Shown here: positions 20,667 to 31,529 of the stretch, piece by piece
Position numbering within the stretch: position 1 is the stretch's first letter
How the letters are laid out: every line of letters begins with the position of its first letter
Source of the DNA: Pseudomonas bubulae
GTDB taxonomy: Bacteria; Pseudomonadota; Gammaproteobacteria; Pseudomonadales; Pseudomonadaceae
Reading direction: 5' to 3'
Length of the DNA stretch: 64,000 nt
Assembly: GCF_900618535.1 (NCBI RefSeq)
Contig: NZ_UYJA01000002.1
Span: 248,001-312,000 of the forward strand
The notes under the pieces: model-generated
Seen by the model: only the letters and a program-made list of their open reading frames with translations
Databases searched by the model: none
Told to the model about the DNA's origin: nothing
Program-made: the position numbers and the translations under genes

Positions 20667-20746
20667 AGCATCTACGATTTGGTAATCAAAAATAATTCCA
20701 TGGGTGGCGCTCGGTCGCGCTGCTCTCAGGCATAGGTTGGATGATG

Positions 20747-21865
20747 ATGCGGAGCAAGGTGACGGGTGCGCAGCGCTGGGTCGTGAAGATCGGCAGCGCG
20801 TTGCTGACAGCGGATGGCAAGGGCCTGGATCGCGCGGCGATGGGCGTTTGGGTTGAACAGATGGTGGCGTTGCACGAGGCTGGCGTAGAGCTGGTGCTGG
20901 TGTCTTCGGGTGCGGTTGCGGCCGGAATGAGCCGCTTGGGCTGGACGGTGCGACCGAGTGCCATGCACGAGCTGCAAGCTGCTGCGGCTATTGGTCAGAT
21001 GGGGTTGGTGCAGGCCTGGGAGTCGAGCTTTGCCGAGCATTCCCGGCATACCGCGCAGATCCTGCTGACCCATGACGATCTGTCTGATCGCAAACGCTAC
21101 CTCAATGCCCGCAGCACCCTGCGTGCGCTGGTGGAATTGGGCGTGATCCCGGTCATCAATGAAAATGACACGGTGGTCACGGACGAAATCCGCTTCGGTG
21201 ACAACGATACGCTGGCCGCGTTGGTGGCTAATCTGGTCGAGGCTGATCTGCTGGTGATCCTGACCGATCGCGACGGCATGTTTGATGCTGATCCGCGCAA
21301 CAATCCTGATGCCAAGATGATCTACGAGGCGCGTGCCGATGATCCGGCGCTGGATGCAGTGGCAGGCGGTACCGGTGGTGCGTTGGGGCGTGGCGGCATG
21401 CAGACCAAGTTGCGTGCGGCGCGCCTGGCGGCGCGTTCCGGTGCGCACACGATCATTGTGGGTGGGCGTCTGGAGCGGGTGCTGGATCGTCTCAAGGCGG
21501 GCGAGCGACTGGGTACCTTGCTGTCCCCGGAGCGTGGCCTGCTGGCTGCGCGCAAGCAGTGGCTGGCCGGGCACTTGCAGACCCGTGGCACGCTGGTGCT
21601 GGATGAAGGCGCTGTGGCGGCCTTGTCCAAGGGCAATAAAAGCCTGTTGCCTGTAGGGGTCAAGGCGGTTCAGGGCGGTTTCCGTCGTGGCGAGATGGTG
21701 GTGTGCGTCGCGCCGGACGGGCGGGAGATCGCTCGTGGCCTGGCGAACTACAGTGCTGCCGAGGCGCAAAAAATTATCGGGCAATCGTCGGATGCGATTG
21801 TCGGTTTGTTGGGTTATATGGCGGAACCTGAGCTGGTTCATCGCGATAACCTGATTCTGGTTTGA
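20747..21865 (+). CDS. proB: Glutamate 5-kinase
   Basis: First step of proline synthesis: phosphorylates glutamate to glutamyl-5-phosphate, feedback inhibited by proline. 372 residues: amino-acid kinase domain ([10 protein letters not shown] near the start, [32 protein letters not shown]) followed by a C-terminal PUA domain. Three ATGs stand in tandem at 20741, 20744 and 20747; the last gives the usual 372 residues, but the others cannot be excluded. Followed 14 bases later by creA. Confidence 0.96.
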   Translation: MRSKVTGAQRWVVKIGSALLTADGKGLDRAAMGVWVEQMVALHEAGVELVLVSSGAVAAGMSRLGWTVRPSAMHELQAAAAIGQMGLVQAWESSFAEHSRHTAQILLTHDDLSDRKRYLNARSTLRALVELGVIPVINENDTVVTDEIRFGDNDTLAALVANLVEADLLVILTDRDGMFDADPRNNPDAKMIYEARADDPALDAVAGGTGGALGRGGMQTKLRAARLAARSGAHTIIVGGRLERVLDRLKAGERLGTLLSPERGLLAARKQWLAGHLQTRGTLVLDEGAVAALSKGNKSLLPVGVKAVQGGFRRGEMVVCVAPDGREIARGLANYSAAEAQKIIGQSSDAIVGLLGYMAEPELVHRDNLILV

Positions 21866-21879
21866 ATTTGAGGTGTGGT

Positions 21880-22341
21880 ATGCGCTTGATTGGCGGTTTA
21901 TTGGGTTTGATGTTGGCGATGCCGCTAATGGCCTCGGCGGAAGAAATTGGCTCGGTGTCGACGGTCTTCAAATTTGTCGGGCCTAATGATCGTATCGTCG
22001 TAGAAGCATTCGATGATCCCAAGGTAGATGGCGTGACTTGCTACCTTTCTCGTGCCAAGACGGGTGGCATGAAAGGTGGTCTGGGTTTGGCTGAAGATCG
22101 TGCCGAGGCGTCGATTGCCTGCCGTCAGACCGGGCCGATCAGCTTCAAGGGTGACCTGAAAGAGGGTGATGAGGTGTTCAAGGAGCGGACTTCGCTGGTC
22201 TTCAAGACCATGCAGGTGGTGCGTTTCCTGGATAAAAAGCGCAATACGCTGGTGTATCTGGTGTACAGCGACCGTCTAATTGAAGGTAGCCCGCAGAATG
22301 CGGTGACGGCAATTCCGATTTTGCCGTGGCCACACGAGTAA
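21880..22341 (+). CDS. creA: CreA family periplasmic protein
   Basis: Exported protein of unknown function, 153 residues. Signal peptide [20 protein letters not shown], then the CreA core with [18 protein letters not shown] in two parts, [12 protein letters not shown] and IACRQTGPI; the two cysteines probably form a disulfide. The start at 21880 has GAGG 8 bases upstream. It follows proB by 14 bases and is likely co-transcribed with it; a terminator follows. Confidence 0.92.
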   Translation: MRLIGGLLGLMLAMPLMASAEEIGSVSTVFKFVGPNDRIVVEAFDDPKVDGVTCYLSRAKTGGMKGGLGLAEDRAEASIACRQTGPISFKGDLKEGDEVFKERTSLVFKTMQVVRFLDKKRNTLVYLVYSDRLIEGSPQNAVTAIPILPWPHE

Positions 22342-22352
22342 CGGTCTTCAAG

Positions 22353-22378
22353 AAAAGCCGCGCTGGTCGCGGCTTTTT
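22353..22378 (+). terminator. Terminator of proB-creA
   Basis: AAAAGCCGCG-CTGGT-CGCGGCTTTTT, 11 bases after the creA stop. Confidence 0.92.
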
Positions 22379-22401
22379 ATTGTGCGGATTTTACCGGCTC
22401 T

Positions 22402-22546
22402 GTAGCAGCTGCCGAAGGAACGAGGCTGCGTTCGGCGGCGGAGCCGTCGTAAAACCGGGTTTTGCTGTGTGTCAGACAAGCTTGGGTTTGAATATTTGCG
22501 GTCGCTGCGCAACCGAACGCAGCCTCGTTCCTTCGGCAGCTGCTAC
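22402..22546. repeat. Perfect 34-bp inverted repeat enclosing 77 bases
   Basis: The arm at 22402-22435 (starting GTAGCAGCTGCCGAAGGAAC) recurs exactly as its reverse complement at 22513-22546. Related single units with the same GTAGCAGCTGCCGAAG core lie at 41433 and 59525. This is a second REP-like family in the window, and it fills most of the creA-rpsT gap. Confidence 0.9.
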
Positions 22547-22573
22547 AAGGGTGTCGCTTAAATCGCAGGCAAT

Positions 22574-22601
22574 AAAAAACCGACCCTAAGGTCGGTTTTT
22601 T
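22574..22601 (-). terminator. Bidirectional terminator after rpsT
   Basis: ACCGACC-CTAA-GGTCGGT (22579-22596) with A residues before and T residues after, so it works in both directions. It ends rpsT on the minus strand. Confidence 0.92.
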
Positions 22602-22615
22602 AAAAAGCTTATCGC

Positions 22616-22894
22616 TTAAGCAGCAGTCGCAAGGTTCAACGCCTTGACGTGGCCATTCAGGCGGCTCTTATGGCGAGCAGCTTTGTTCTTGTGGATGATA
22701 CCTTTATCGGCCATACGGTCGATAACAGGAACAGCCAGAACATAAGCAGCTTGCGCTTTAGCAGCGTCTTTTGCGTCGATGGCTTTAACTACATTCTTGA
22801 TGTAGGTACGAACCATGGAACGCAGGCTGGCGTTGTGGCTGCGACGCTTCTCAGCCTGTTTTGCACGTTTTTTGGCGGAAGGTGTGTTGGCCAC
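22616..22894 (-). CDS. rpsT: 30S ribosomal protein S20 (GTG start)
   Basis: Binds 16S rRNA early in 30S assembly. 92 residues, nearly all helical and basic. The start is GTG at 22894 (read as [10 protein letters not shown]), with GAGGAG 7 bases upstream; the longer in-frame extension upstream has no family support. Rare start codons are common for rpsT and are thought to serve its translational autoregulation. Single gene, divergent from murJ. Confidence 0.97.
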   Translation of the reverse strand: MANTPSAKKRAKQAEKRRSHNASLRSMVRTYIKNVVKAIDAKDAAKAQAAYVLAVPVIDRMADKGIIHKNKAARHKSRLNGHVKALNLATAA

Positions 22895-23144
22895 CGTCGA
22901 GCTCCTCGAAAGACTTTTGGGAAATAACAAACAAAATAGGCCGCGAATCATGCCGATGACGAGAACTCTTGTCAAGGGCGTTTGATGCGTTCCGCTGAGT
23001 GGTGGATCGAGGCAGACGGGATATTTATTTCCGGCGCTTGACCTGTAAACTCGCGAGCTTGGCTCTGTGCTGTTGCGGCGCGCAGTATCGCATAAGTGGG
23101 CGCTTTGTTCGCCTGCTCTTTCTCTATAGGCAAAAACTCTTTCA

Positions 23145-24683
23145 ATGAATTTGCTCAAGTCGTTGGCTGCCGTCAGCTCAATCACCATGATTTCCAGGGT
23201 TCTGGGCTTCATTCGCGACACCATTATTGCCCGTGCCTTCGGTGCCGGAATGGCCACGGATGCATTCTTTATTGCCTTCAAACTGCCAAACCTGCTGCGC
23301 AGGATCTTCGCCGAGGGCGCTTTTTCCCAGGCCTTTGTGCCGATTCTGGCCGAGTACAAAAGCCAGCAGGGCGAGGAGGCGACCCGCACTTTTGTCGCTT
23401 ATGTCGCCGGGCTTTTGACCCTGGTGCTGGCCATTGTCACCGTGCTGGGCATGGTGGCGGCCCCCTGGGTCATCTGGGCAACGGCCCCGGGGTTCGCCAC
23501 GACCCCTGAAAAATTCGAGCTCACCAGCGACATGCTGCGGGTCACCTTCCCTTATATCCTGCTGATCTCGCTGTCATCCCTGGCGGGGGCGATCCTCAAT
23601 ACCTGGAACCGTTTTGCGGTGCCGGCCTTTGTGCCGACCCTGCTTAACGTCAGCATGATTGTGTTTGCGTTGTTCCTGACGCCGTATTTCGATCCGCCGG
23701 TGATGGCTCTGGGCTGGGCCGTGCTGGTGGGTGGTCTGGCGCAGTTGCTGTTTCAACTGCCACACCTGAAAAAGATCGGCATGCTGGTGCTGCCAAGGCT
23801 CAATTTGCGCGATACCGGCGTGTGGCGGGTGATGAAACAGATGCTGCCAGCCATCCTTGGGGTCTCGGTCAGTCAGATCTCTCTGATCATCAATACGATA
23901 TTTGCCTCATTCCTTGTGGCTGGATCGGTGTCATGGATGTACTACGCGGACCGTCTAATGGAGTTGCCTTCAGGAGTGCTGGGGGTGGCGCTGGGCACCA
24001 TCCTGCTGCCAACCCTGTCCAAGACCTACGCCAACAAAGACCGTCAGGAGTATTCGCGTATTCTCGACTGGGGCTTGCGCCTGTGTTTTGTGCTGGTGCT
24101 TCCATGTTCCCTGGCGCTAGCCATCCTGTCCGAGCCGCTTACCGTTTCGCTATTCCAGTACGGCCAGTTCACGGCGCTGGATGCGGCCATGACCCAGCGT
24201 GCATTGATCGCTTATTCGCTGGGCCTGCTCGGAATCATCATTATCAAGGTGTTGGCGCCAGGCTTTTATGCACAGCAAAACATTCGCACGCCAGTCAAAA
24301 TAGCGGTATTCACCCTGGTGGTGACGCAGTTGCTCAACCTGGTCTTTATCGTTCCGTTGCAGCATGCGGGGCTGGCGTTGGCCATCAGCGTAGGCGCCTG
24401 TATCAATGCCGGGCTGCTGTTCTGGCAGTTGCGCCGGCAAAAGCTGTTTGTCGCCCAGCCGGGCTGGACCAAATACCTGTTCAAGCTGGTGCTGGCCGTA
24501 GCCGTGATGTCGGCGGTATTGCTGGGCTTGATGCACCTGATGCCGGCCTGGGATCACGGCAATATGCTGGAGCGCTTTATTCGTCTGGGCGGCTTGGTTG
24601 TCGCGGGCGTGCTGGCGTATTTCGGTATGCTGCTGCTGTTGGGGCTGCGTTTGAAGGATTTCGCCCGCAAGTCACTTATGTAA
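23145..24683 (+). CDS. murJ: Lipid II flippase MurJ
   Basis: Moves lipid II across the inner membrane for peptidoglycan synthesis. 512 residues with about 14 membrane segments throughout (MOP/MVF fold). The MurJ N-terminus is clear: [19 protein letters not shown], and [24 protein letters not shown] (given here in part) carries the family's conserved charged residues. It lies 118 bases ahead of ribF, and the order murJ-ribF-ileS-lspA is the standard one in gamma-proteobacteria. Confidence 0.97.
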   Translation: MNLLKSLAAVSSITMISRVLGFIRDTIIARAFGAGMATDAFFIAFKLPNLLRRIFAEGAFSQAFVPILAEYKSQQGEEATRTFVAYVAGLLTLVLAIVTVLGMVAAPWVIWATAPGFATTPEKFELTSDMLRVTFPYILLISLSSLAGAILNTWNRFAVPAFVPTLLNVSMIVFALFLTPYFDPPVMALGWAVLVGGLAQLLFQLPHLKKIGMLVLPRLNLRDTGVWRVMKQMLPAILGVSVSQISLIINTIFASFLVAGSVSWMYYADRLMELPSGVLGVALGTILLPTLSKTYANKDRQEYSRILDWGLRLCFVLVLPCSLALAILSEPLTVSLFQYGQFTALDAAMTQRALIAYSLGLLGIIIIKVLAPGFYAQQNIRTPVKIAVFTLVVTQLLNLVFIVPLQHAGLALAISVGACINAGLLFWQLRRQKLFVAQPGWTKYLFKLVLAVAVMSAVLLGLMHLMPAWDHGNMLERFIRLGGLVVAGVLAYFGMLLLLGLRLKDFARKSLM

Positions 24684-24801
24684 GCTAATGACGGGTCAGA
24701 CGTCGATTTTGTCGAATTGACCCGATTTGCCTTGCGCTGTTGCCTGTCGTACTGGGCCGGGTGTGGTTATAATCGACCACTTTATGAGCAAGAAGCGCGT
24801 T

Positions 24802-25752
24802 ATGCAGCTGGTTCTAGGCCTTCACAATCTGCGGCCCCAGCATCGGGGCTGTGTCGCCACTATTGGCAACTTTGACGGTGTACACCGTGGTCACCAGGCT
24901 ATCCTGGGCCGGCTGCGTGAGCGTGCACTGGAGTTGGGCGTGCCCAGCTGCGTGGTGATTTTCGAGCCGCAGCCGCGCGAATTCTTCGCCCCGGATACGG
25001 CTCCTGCACGTCTGGCCCGGTTGCGCGACAAGCTGCAACTGCTGGCAGACGCCGGAGTCGACCGGGTGCTGTGCCTGGCGTTCAATCAACGTCTGTGCAA
25101 GCTCAGCGCCGCCGAATTCGTCGATACCATTCTGGTCGACGGCCTGGGCGTGCAGCATCTGGAGGTCGGTGACGACTTCCGTTTTGGCTGCGATCGCGTC
25201 GGCGATTTTGACTTTTTGCAGCAGGCTGGCCAGATGCAGGGTTTCACCGTCGAGGCGGCGCAAACGGTTGAGCTTGATGGCGTACGCATCAGCAGCACCA
25301 AGGTGCGTGATGCTCTGGCCAGTGCCGACTTCTCCCTGGCAGAGCGTTTGCTGGGGCGCCCTTTTCAAATCGCTGGCCGGGTATTGCACGGGCAAAAACT
25401 GGCGCGCCAGTTGGGCACGCCGACCGCCAATATCCAGCTCAAGCGTCGTCGTGTGCCGTTGACCGGGGTGTACCTGGCCAGCGTCGAGATCGACGGTAAA
25501 ACCTGGCCCGGCGTCGCCAATATCGGCGTGCGGCCAACCGTAGCAGGGGATGGCAGCGCCCATCTTGAAGTACATCTGTTGGATTTCGCCGGCGATCTGT
25601 ATGGTCGGCGTTTGAACGTGGCATTCCACCACAAGCTGCGTGATGAGCAGCGTTTCGCCTCCCTGGAGGCGCTCAAGACGGCGATCAATGCGGACGTCGC
25701 CGCCGCCCGAGCCTTTTGGCTGGGTCAACCGCTTAAAAAGAGCCTGAAATGA
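24802..25752 (+). CDS. ribF: Bifunctional riboflavin kinase/FAD synthetase
   Basis: Converts riboflavin to FMN and then FAD. 316 residues: N-terminal adenylyltransferase domain with [13 protein letters not shown] and [10 protein letters not shown]-terminal kinase domain with GTPTANIQL and [10 protein letters not shown]. The ATG at 24802 starts [10 protein letters not shown]; an ATG six codons upstream (MSKKRV) is possible. Its stop overlaps the ileS start in ATGA, so the two are translationally coupled. Confidence 0.96.
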   Translation: MQLVLGLHNLRPQHRGCVATIGNFDGVHRGHQAILGRLRERALELGVPSCVVIFEPQPREFFAPDTAPARLARLRDKLQLLADAGVDRVLCLAFNQRLCKLSAAEFVDTILVDGLGVQHLEVGDDFRFGCDRVGDFDFLQQAGQMQGFTVEAAQTVELDGVRISSTKVRDALASADFSLAERLLGRPFQIAGRVLHGQKLARQLGTPTANIQLKRRRVPLTGVYLASVEIDGKTWPGVANIGVRPTVAGDGSAHLEVHLLDFAGDLYGRRLNVAFHHKLRDEQRFASLEALKTAINADVAAARAFWLGQPLKKSLK

Positions 25753-28580
25753 CCGACTACAAAGCCACGCTAAACCTCCCGGACACCGCCTTCCCAATGA
25801 AGGCCGGCCTGCCACAGCGCGAACCGCAAATTTTGCAGCGCTGGGACAGCATTGGCCTGTACGGGAAGTTGCGCGAGATTGGCAAGGATCGTCCGAAGTT
25901 CGTACTTCACGACGGTCCTCCGTACGCCAACGGCACTATCCATATCGGTCATGCGCTGAACAAGATTCTGAAAGACATGATCATCCGCTCCAAGACCCTG
26001 TCGGGTTTTGACGCGCCGTATGTGCCGGGCTGGGATTGCCATGGTTTGCCGATTGAACACAAGGTCGAAGTGACCCACGGTAAAAACCTGAGCGCGGATA
26101 AAACCCGCGAGCTGTGCCGTGCCTACGCCACCGAGCAGATCGAGGGGCAGAAATCCGAGTTCATCCGTCTGGGTGTGCTGGGTGATTTCGCCAACCCGTA
26201 CAAAACCATGGACTTCAAAAACGAAGCCGGTGAAATCCGTGCTTTGGCTGAGATCGTCAAGGGCGGTTTTGTGTTCAAGGGCCTCAAGCCGGTGAACTGG
26301 TGCTTCGATTGCGGTTCGGCCCTGGCTGAAGCTGAAGTTGAATACCAGGACAAGAAGTCTGCGGCCATCGACGTTGCCTTCCCGGTTGCCGACGAAGCCA
26401 GGCTGGCAGAGGCCTTTGGTCTGGCGGCACTGAGCAAACCTGCTTCGATCGTGATCTGGACCACCACCCCGTGGACCATTCCGGCCAACCAGGCGCTTAA
26501 CGTACACCCGGAATTCACCTACGCGCTGGTCGACGTGGGCGACAAGTTGCTGGTACTGGCTGAAGAACTGGTCGAATCGAGTCTGGCGCGTTACAACCTG
26601 CAGGGTTCGGTCATCGCCACCACCACTGGCTCAGCGCTTGAACTGATCAACTTCCGTCACCCGTTCTATGACCGTCTGTCGCCTGTTTATCTGGCCGACT
26701 ACGTTGAGCTGGGTGCTGGCACTGGTGTGGTTCACTCGGCTCCAGCCTACGGCGTAGACGACTTCGTGACCTGCAAAGCCTATGGCATGGTCAACGACGA
26801 CATCATCAACCCGGTGCAAAGCAATGGCGTTTACGTGCCGTCGCTGGAGTTCTTCGGTGGCCAGTTCATCTGGAAGGCCAACCAGAACATCATCGACAAG
26901 CTGATCGAAGTCGGTTCGTTGATGTTCACCGAGACCATCAGCCACAGCTATATGCACTGCTGGCGCCACAAGACGCCGCTGATCTACCGTGCCACCGCCC
27001 AGTGGTTTATCGGTATGGACAAGCAGCCGACTGATGGCGATACCTTGCGCACCCGTGCGCTGCAAGCGATCGAAGACACCCAGTTCGTTCCGGCCTGGGG
27101 TCAGGCGCGCCTGCACTCGATGATCGCCAACCGCCCGGACTGGTGCATCTCGCGTCAACGCAACTGGGGCGTGCCGATCCCGTTTTTCCTGAACAAGGAA
27201 AGCGGCGAGCTGCACCCGCGCACCGTCGAAATGATGGAAGAAGTGGCCAAGCGCGTTGAAGTCGAAGGCATCGAGGCGTGGTTCAAGCTGGATGCTGCCG
27301 AGCTGCTGGGCGACGAAGCGCCGCTGTACGACAAGATCAGCGATACCCTGGATGTATGGTTCGATTCGGGCACCACGCACTGGCATGTTCTGCGCGGTTC
27401 GCACCCGATGGGTCACGAGACCGGCCCGCGTGCCGACCTCTACCTTGAAGGCTCCGACCAGCACCGTGGCTGGTTCCACTCGTCGTTGCTGACCGGTTGC
27501 GCCATCGACAACCACGCGCCGTACCGCGAGCTGCTGACCCACGGTTTTACCGTGGACGAAGCGGGCCGCAAGATGTCCAAGTCGCTGGGCAACGTGATTG
27601 CACCGCAAAAGGTCAACGACACCCTGGGCGCCGACATCATGCGTCTGTGGGTTGCCTCGACCGACTACTCGGGCGAAATCGCGGTTTCCGACCAGATCCT
27701 GCAGCGCAGTGCGGACGCCTACCGACGTATCCGCAATACCGCACGCTTCCTGCTGTCGAACCTGACCGGTTTCAATCCAGCCACCGACATCCTGCCTGCC
27801 GAAGAAATGCTGGCACTGGACCGCTGGGCGGTGGATCGTGCGTTGCTGCTGCAACGTGAGCTGGAGCTGCATTACGGCGAATACCGTTTCTGGAACGTGT
27901 ACTCCAAGGTGCACAACTTCTGCGTTCAGGAGCTGGGCGGTTTCTATCTCGACATCATCAAGGACCGCCAGTACACCACCGGCGCCAACAGCAAGGCTCG
28001 CCGTTCGTGCCAGACCGCGCTGTTCCACATCTCTGAAGCGCTGGTGCGCTGGATCGCTCCGATCCTGGCGTTCACCGCTGATGAGTTGTGGCAGTACCTG
28101 CCGGGCGAGCGCAACGAATCGGTGATGCTCAACACCTGGTACGAAGGCCTGACTGAACTGCCGGAAGGCACCGAACTGGATCGCGCCTACTGGGAGCGAA
28201 TCATGGCGGTCAAGGTTGCGGTCAACAAGGAAATGGAAAACTTGCGCGCAGCCAAGGCCATTGGCGGTAACTTGCAAGCAGAAGTGACCTTGTTCGCCGA
28301 AGATCAGCTGGCTGCTGATTTGTCCAAGTTGAGCAACGAGCTGCGTTTCGTGTTGATCACCTCCACTGCCAGCGTTGCGCCTTTTGCGCAGGCTCCAGCA
28401 GATGCCGTGGTTACCGAAGTGGCTGGCCTCAAACTCAAGGTGGTCAAGTCGGCCCATGCCAAGTGCGCCCGTTGCTGGCACTGCCGTGAAGACGTAGGCG
28501 TTAACCCCGAGCACCCTGAAATCTGCGGTCGTTGTGTAGACAATATCAGCGGCGCTGGTGAGGTACGTCACTATGCCTAA
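25749..28580 (+). CDS. ileS: Isoleucyl-tRNA synthetase
   Basis: Charges tRNA-Ile in the cytosol, with editing of valine. 943 residues. Class I signatures are present as [12 protein letters not shown] and [10 protein letters not shown]; the editing domain lies between them, with [10 protein letters not shown]. The C-terminal zinc finger has CARCWHC and CGRC. Overlaps ribF by 4 and lspA by 8 bases. This is the bacterial-type (IleS1, mupirocin-sensitive) enzyme by its C-terminal zinc domain. Confidence 0.98.
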   Translation: MTDYKATLNLPDTAFPMKAGLPQREPQILQRWDSIGLYGKLREIGKDRPKFVLHDGPPYANGTIHIGHALNKILKDMIIRSKTLSGFDAPYVPGWDCHGLPIEHKVEVTHGKNLSADKTRELCRAYATEQIEGQKSEFIRLGVLGDFANPYKTMDFKNEAGEIRALAEIVKGGFVFKGLKPVNWCFDCGSALAEAEVEYQDKKSAAIDVAFPVADEARLAEAFGLAALSKPASIVIWTTTPWTIPANQALNVHPEFTYALVDVGDKLLVLAEELVESSLARYNLQGSVIATTTGSALELINFRHPFYDRLSPVYLADYVELGAGTGVVHSAPAYGVDDFVTCKAYGMVNDDIINPVQSNGVYVPSLEFFGGQFIWKANQNIIDKLIEVGSLMFTETISHSYMHCWRHKTPLIYRATAQWFIGMDKQPTDGDTLRTRALQAIEDTQFVPAWGQARLHSMIANRPDWCISRQRNWGVPIPFFLNKESGELHPRTVEMMEEVAKRVEVEGIEAWFKLDAAELLGDEAPLYDKISDTLDVWFDSGTTHWHVLRGSHPMGHETGPRADLYLEGSDQHRGWFHSSLLTGCAIDNHAPYRELLTHGFTVDEAGRKMSKSLGNVIAPQKVNDTLGADIMRLWVASTDYSGEIAVSDQILQRSADAYRRIRNTARFLLSNLTGFNPATDILPAEEMLALDRWAVDRALLLQRELELHYGEYRFWNVYSKVHNFCVQELGGFYLDIIKDRQYTTGANSKARRSCQTALFHISEALVRWIAPILAFTADELWQYLPGERNESVMLNTWYEGLTELPEGTELDRAYWERIMAVKVAVNKEMENLRAAKAIGGNLQAEVTLFAEDQLAADLSKLSNELRFVLITSTASVAPFAQAPADAVVTEVAGLKLKVVKSAHAKCARCWHCREDVGVNPEHPEICGRCVDNISGAGEVRHYA

Positions 28581-29091
28581 TACCAGCACTACCGGGCGCT
28601 TCGGGCGCCTGGGCTGGCTCTGGTTGACTGTGCTGGTCCTGGTCATTGACCTGACCAGCAAGGTCTACTTCGACAATTCGCTGCAGATGTACCAGCAGAT
28701 TGTGGTGATTCCCGACCTGTTCAGCTGGACCCTGGCTTACAACACCGGTGCGGCCTTCAGCTTCCTGGCGGACAGTGCCGGCTGGCAGCGCTGGCTGTTT
28801 GCCCTGATCGCGGTCGTGGTCAGTGCCGTGCTGGTGGTCTGGCTCAAGCGTCTGGGGCGCAATGACACCTGGTTGGCCATTGCCCTTGCCCTGATTCTGG
28901 GCGGCGCACTGGGTAACCTGTATGACCGTATTGTCTACGGTCATGTGGTCGATTTCATTCTGGTGCATTGGCAAAATCGCTGGTACTTCCCTGCGTTCAA
29001 CTTCGCCGACAGTGCGATTTGCGTAGGTGCCGTGATGCTGGCACTGGATATGTTCAAAAGTAAAAAGCCCGAGGAACCCGCTCATGACTGA
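28573..29091 (+). CDS. lspA: Prolipoprotein signal peptidase (signal peptidase II)
   Basis: Inner-membrane aspartyl protease that removes signal peptides from lipoproteins after diacylglyceryl transfer, including BamD encoded at 35 kb. 172 residues, four membrane segments. Catalytic aspartates D127 (HVVDFI) and D146 (FNFADSA), with the conserved NTGAAFSFL and NLYDR. The ATG at 28573 overlaps the end of ileS by 8 bases; an upstream in-frame start is not needed. Confidence 0.97.
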   Translation: MPNTSTTGRFGRLGWLWLTVLVLVIDLTSKVYFDNSLQMYQQIVVIPDLFSWTLAYNTGAAFSFLADSAGWQRWLFALIAVVVSAVLVVWLKRLGRNDTWLAIALALILGGALGNLYDRIVYGHVVDFILVHWQNRWYFPAFNFADSAICVGAVMLALDMFKSKKPEEPAHD

Positions 29092-29521
29092 GCAGCGTAT
29101 TGGTCAGAACACGCAGGTCACTCTGCATTTTGCTTTGCGTCTGGAAAATGGCGACACCGTTGACAGCACCTTCGACAAATCCCCGGCCACTTTCAAGGTG
29201 GGTGATGGCAGCTTGCTGCCAGGGTTTGAAGCGGCGTTGTTCGGTTTCAAGGCGGGTGACAAGCGCACACTGGAGATTCTTCCGGAAAACGCCTTTGGCC
29301 AGCCTAACCCGCAAAACGTGCAGATCATTCCGCGTTCGCAGTTCAAGGACATGGAGTTGTCGCAAGGTTTGCTGGTGATCTTCAACGATGCGGCCAATAC
29401 CGAGCTTCCGGGTGTGGTCAAAGAGTTCGATGACGAGCAAGTCACCATTGATTTCAACCATCCGCTGGCAGGTAAAACCCTGACCTTCGACGTGGAAATC
29501 AAAGACGTTCAAGCGCTGTAA
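29084..29521 (+). CDS. fkpB: FKBP-type peptidyl-prolyl isomerase FkpB (SlpA-like)
   Basis: Small cytosolic prolyl isomerase and chaperone, 145 residues. SlyD/SlpA-type FKBP with an inserted flap: [19 protein letters not shown] at the start, [15 protein letters not shown], and the insert-in-flap around residues 65-120. Lacks the metal-binding His-rich tail of SlyD. Overlaps lspA by 8 bases; ispH follows after 65 bases that hold a GC hairpin (29528-29543, CCCGGC-TGCG-GCCGGG). Confidence 0.94.
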   Translation: MTEQRIGQNTQVTLHFALRLENGDTVDSTFDKSPATFKVGDGSLLPGFEAALFGFKAGDKRTLEILPENAFGQPNPQNVQIIPRSQFKDMELSQGLLVIFNDAANTELPGVVKEFDDEQVTIDFNHPLAGKTLTFDVEIKDVQAL

Positions 29522-29586
29522 TCCAGTGCCCGGCTGCGGCCGGGCCTGATTGGCATTATTTTTCTGCGCGTCCCACGAGGCCCAGC

Positions 29587-30534
29587 ATGCATATCAAACT
29601 CGCCAACCCCCGTGGCTTCTGCGCCGGGGTGGACCGTGCGATTGAAATCGTCAATCGTGCTCTGGAAGTTTTCGGTCCGCCTATCTATGTTCGCCACGAA
29701 GTGGTGCACAACAAATTTGTCGTTGAAGACCTGCGTTCCCGTGGCGCTATTTTCGTCGAAGAGCTGGATCAGGTGCCGGACGACGTCATTGTGATATTCA
29801 GTGCCCACGGCGTTTCCCAGGCCGTGCGTACAGAGGCTGCCGGGCGTGGTCTCAAGGTGTTCGACGCGACCTGCCCGCTGGTGACCAAGGTGCATATCGA
29901 GGTCGCGCGCTATAGCCGTGATGGCCGTGAGTGCATTTTGATTGGCCATGCCGGTCACCCGGAAGTCGAAGGCACCATGGGCCAGTACGACGCCAGTAAT
30001 GGTGGTGCGATCTACCTGGTCGAAGATGAAAAGGATGTTGCGAACCTGCAGGTCAAAGACCCGGAAAAACTGGCCTTTGTAACCCAGACAACCTTGTCGA
30101 TGGACGACACCAGTCGTGTGATCGACGCCCTGCGTTCGCGCTTCCCGGCCATTGGCGGACCGCGCAAGGACGATATCTGCTATGCCACGCAAAACCGTCA
30201 GGATGCGGTCAAGCAACTGGCTGATGAGTGCGATGTCGTGTTGGTAGTGGGCAGCCCGAACAGCTCCAACTCCAACCGCCTGCGCGAACTGGCGGAGCGT
30301 ATGCAGACCCCCGCCTACCTGATCGACGGTGCTGAAGACCTGCAAAAAAGCTGGTTCGACGGCGTAAACAGCATCGGTATCACCGCCGGTGCATCGGCCC
30401 CAGAGGTACTGGTACGTGGCGTGATTCAACAGCTGCATGCCTGGGGCGCAACCGGTGCCGACGAGCTGGCCGGCCGTGAAGAGAATGTTACGTTCTCCAT
30501 GCCCAAAGAGTTGCGCGTTCGCGCCATTACCTAA
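29587..30534 (+). CDS. ispH: 4-hydroxy-3-methylbut-2-enyl diphosphate reductase
   Basis: Last step of the MEP isoprenoid pathway, producing IPP and DMAPP with a 4Fe-4S cluster. 315 residues. The three cluster cysteines are in [20 protein letters not shown] and [11 protein letters not shown]. Supplies the precursors used by IspB encoded at 17.4 kb. Its stop codon overlaps that of the convergent pseudopilin gene by 4 bases. Confidence 0.98.
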   Translation: MHIKLANPRGFCAGVDRAIEIVNRALEVFGPPIYVRHEVVHNKFVVEDLRSRGAIFVEELDQVPDDVIVIFSAHGVSQAVRTEAAGRGLKVFDATCPLVTKVHIEVARYSRDGRECILIGHAGHPEVEGTMGQYDASNGGAIYLVEDEKDVANLQVKDPEKLAFVTQTTLSMDDTSRVIDALRSRFPAIGGPRKDDICYATQNRQDAVKQLADECDVVLVVGSPNSSNSNRLRELAERMQTPAYLIDGAEDLQKSWFDGVNSIGITAGASAPEVLVRGVIQQLHAWGATGADELAGREENVTFSMPKELRVRAIT

Positions 30535-31052
30535 GCGTGCCTGCATAAGGCCTGTGCAGTTTTATCGCTGCGCAGGCTGATGCGCCCGCTCTTGGCCAGC
30601 ACCACTTGATAGTGGCTCTGTGCAGTCCTTGCCTGACAAACATGCAGTGTCCCGGCTTGAAAGGCGCCTCCAATCAGTTGTGGCTCGCCCAGCGGGTTGA
30701 AGCGCACATACCGTTTAACCGGTGTATTGCCCGCAATGGGTATGCGCCCACTGCCCTGTGACTCGACCAGCACCGGGTTGCCCTTGTCCAGATGGCCTTG
30801 GCCGCTCAAGTCCAGAATCGTCCTCCAGCCTCGGCTCCAATCTTCTTCGTACGGATAAACCACCACAAATTGTTGGCGTAGCAGTGCTTGTGCGCGTGCA
30901 TTGCGCAGGCTGCTGGCCAGTTGTTCGGCAGTGATCTGGCGCTGATGCTGCTCGACAAGGGCGCTATAGGCCGGGCTGGCAAAACGGGCCGTAAGCGCCA
31001 CGATCGTCAGCGTCAGTAGCAGCTGGATCAGACTCATGCCACGTTGATGCAT
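30531..31052 (-). CDS. FimT/GspH-like pseudopilin with Gln at +5
   Basis: Minor pilin-like protein expected to be cleaved by PilD and placed at the pilus tip. 173 residues. The prepilin leader is very short (MHQRG) and cleavage would precede [15 protein letters not shown]. Position +5 is Gln instead of the near-invariant Glu. The rest, a GspH-type beta domain, includes [21 protein letters not shown] strong GGGAGG ribosome site supports the start. It is transcribed away from pilVWXE and converges on ispH. FimT and FimU are equally likely names. Confidence 0.82.
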   Translation of the reverse strand: MHQRGMSLIQLLLTLTIVALTARFASPAYSALVEQHQRQITAEQLASSLRNARAQALLRQQFVVVYPYEEDWSRGWRTILDLSGQGHLDKGNPVLVESQGSGRIPIAGNTPVKRYVRFNPLGEPQLIGGAFQAGTLHVCQARTAQSHYQVVLAKSGRISLRSDKTAQALCRHA

Positions 31053-31286
31053 AGCGTCCTCCCTGGACGGTTCAAGTGTGTTTTCTCTGTATAGCGAACT
31101 CTGGCACTACAGGTTCACGGCAATGGTTTCATCATGTTTTCTCACCGTTAACAGCTTACGAAGTCAGGCGAAAAATCCGGCTGGTTTGCTTGGCTTCGTC
31201 CTGCCGTGCAGAGCAGCGGGGGAGGCTAGGCTTTTGTCTGGGCGGCACAGGGCGTGCCGTCGAACCCTCTGATATGGACGATTCGG

Positions 31287-31529
31287 ATGCCTCGATTAGT
31301 TAAAAGTCGACAAGACGGGATGAGCTTGATCGAAGTGCTTATCGCGCTGTTGATTCTGTTTATCAGCCTGATGGGCTCTGCTGCTATGCAACTCAATGCC
31401 TTGAAACATACGGCAAGCGCGCTGATAAGCACCCAGGACAGTTTTATTGCCTACAGCAGGCTGGATCAGATGCGCGCGGAGGTTGTCCACCCCTTGTCGA
31501 GCGGTCATGCCGGGGCCGGGTCATCATGA
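31287..31529 (+). CDS. pilV: PilV-like minor pilin, short
   Basis: Type IV minor pilin, 80 residues from MPRLVKSRQDG. The prepilin site is DG/MSLIEVLIALLILFI, with Glu at +5, then the PilV-type SLMGSAAMQLNALK helix. P. aeruginosa PilV is about 185 residues, so the globular domain is largely missing: only about 25 residues follow the helix. The stop overlaps the pilW start in ATGA, so this length is built into the operon rather than a sequencing slip. Whether it works as a pilin is unclear. Confidence 0.75.
   Translation: MPRLVKSRQDGMSLIEVLIALLILFISLMGSAAMQLNALKHTASALISTQDSFIAYSRLDQMRAEVVHPLSSGHAGAGSS

Noticed and set aside
26631..28661. 676-residue open frame antisense to ileS, and similar ones antisense to clpB (38256-40277) and obg (19328-20671)
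   Set aside because: All mirror essential genes with full motifs on the other strand; GC-rich codon bias produces such frames.
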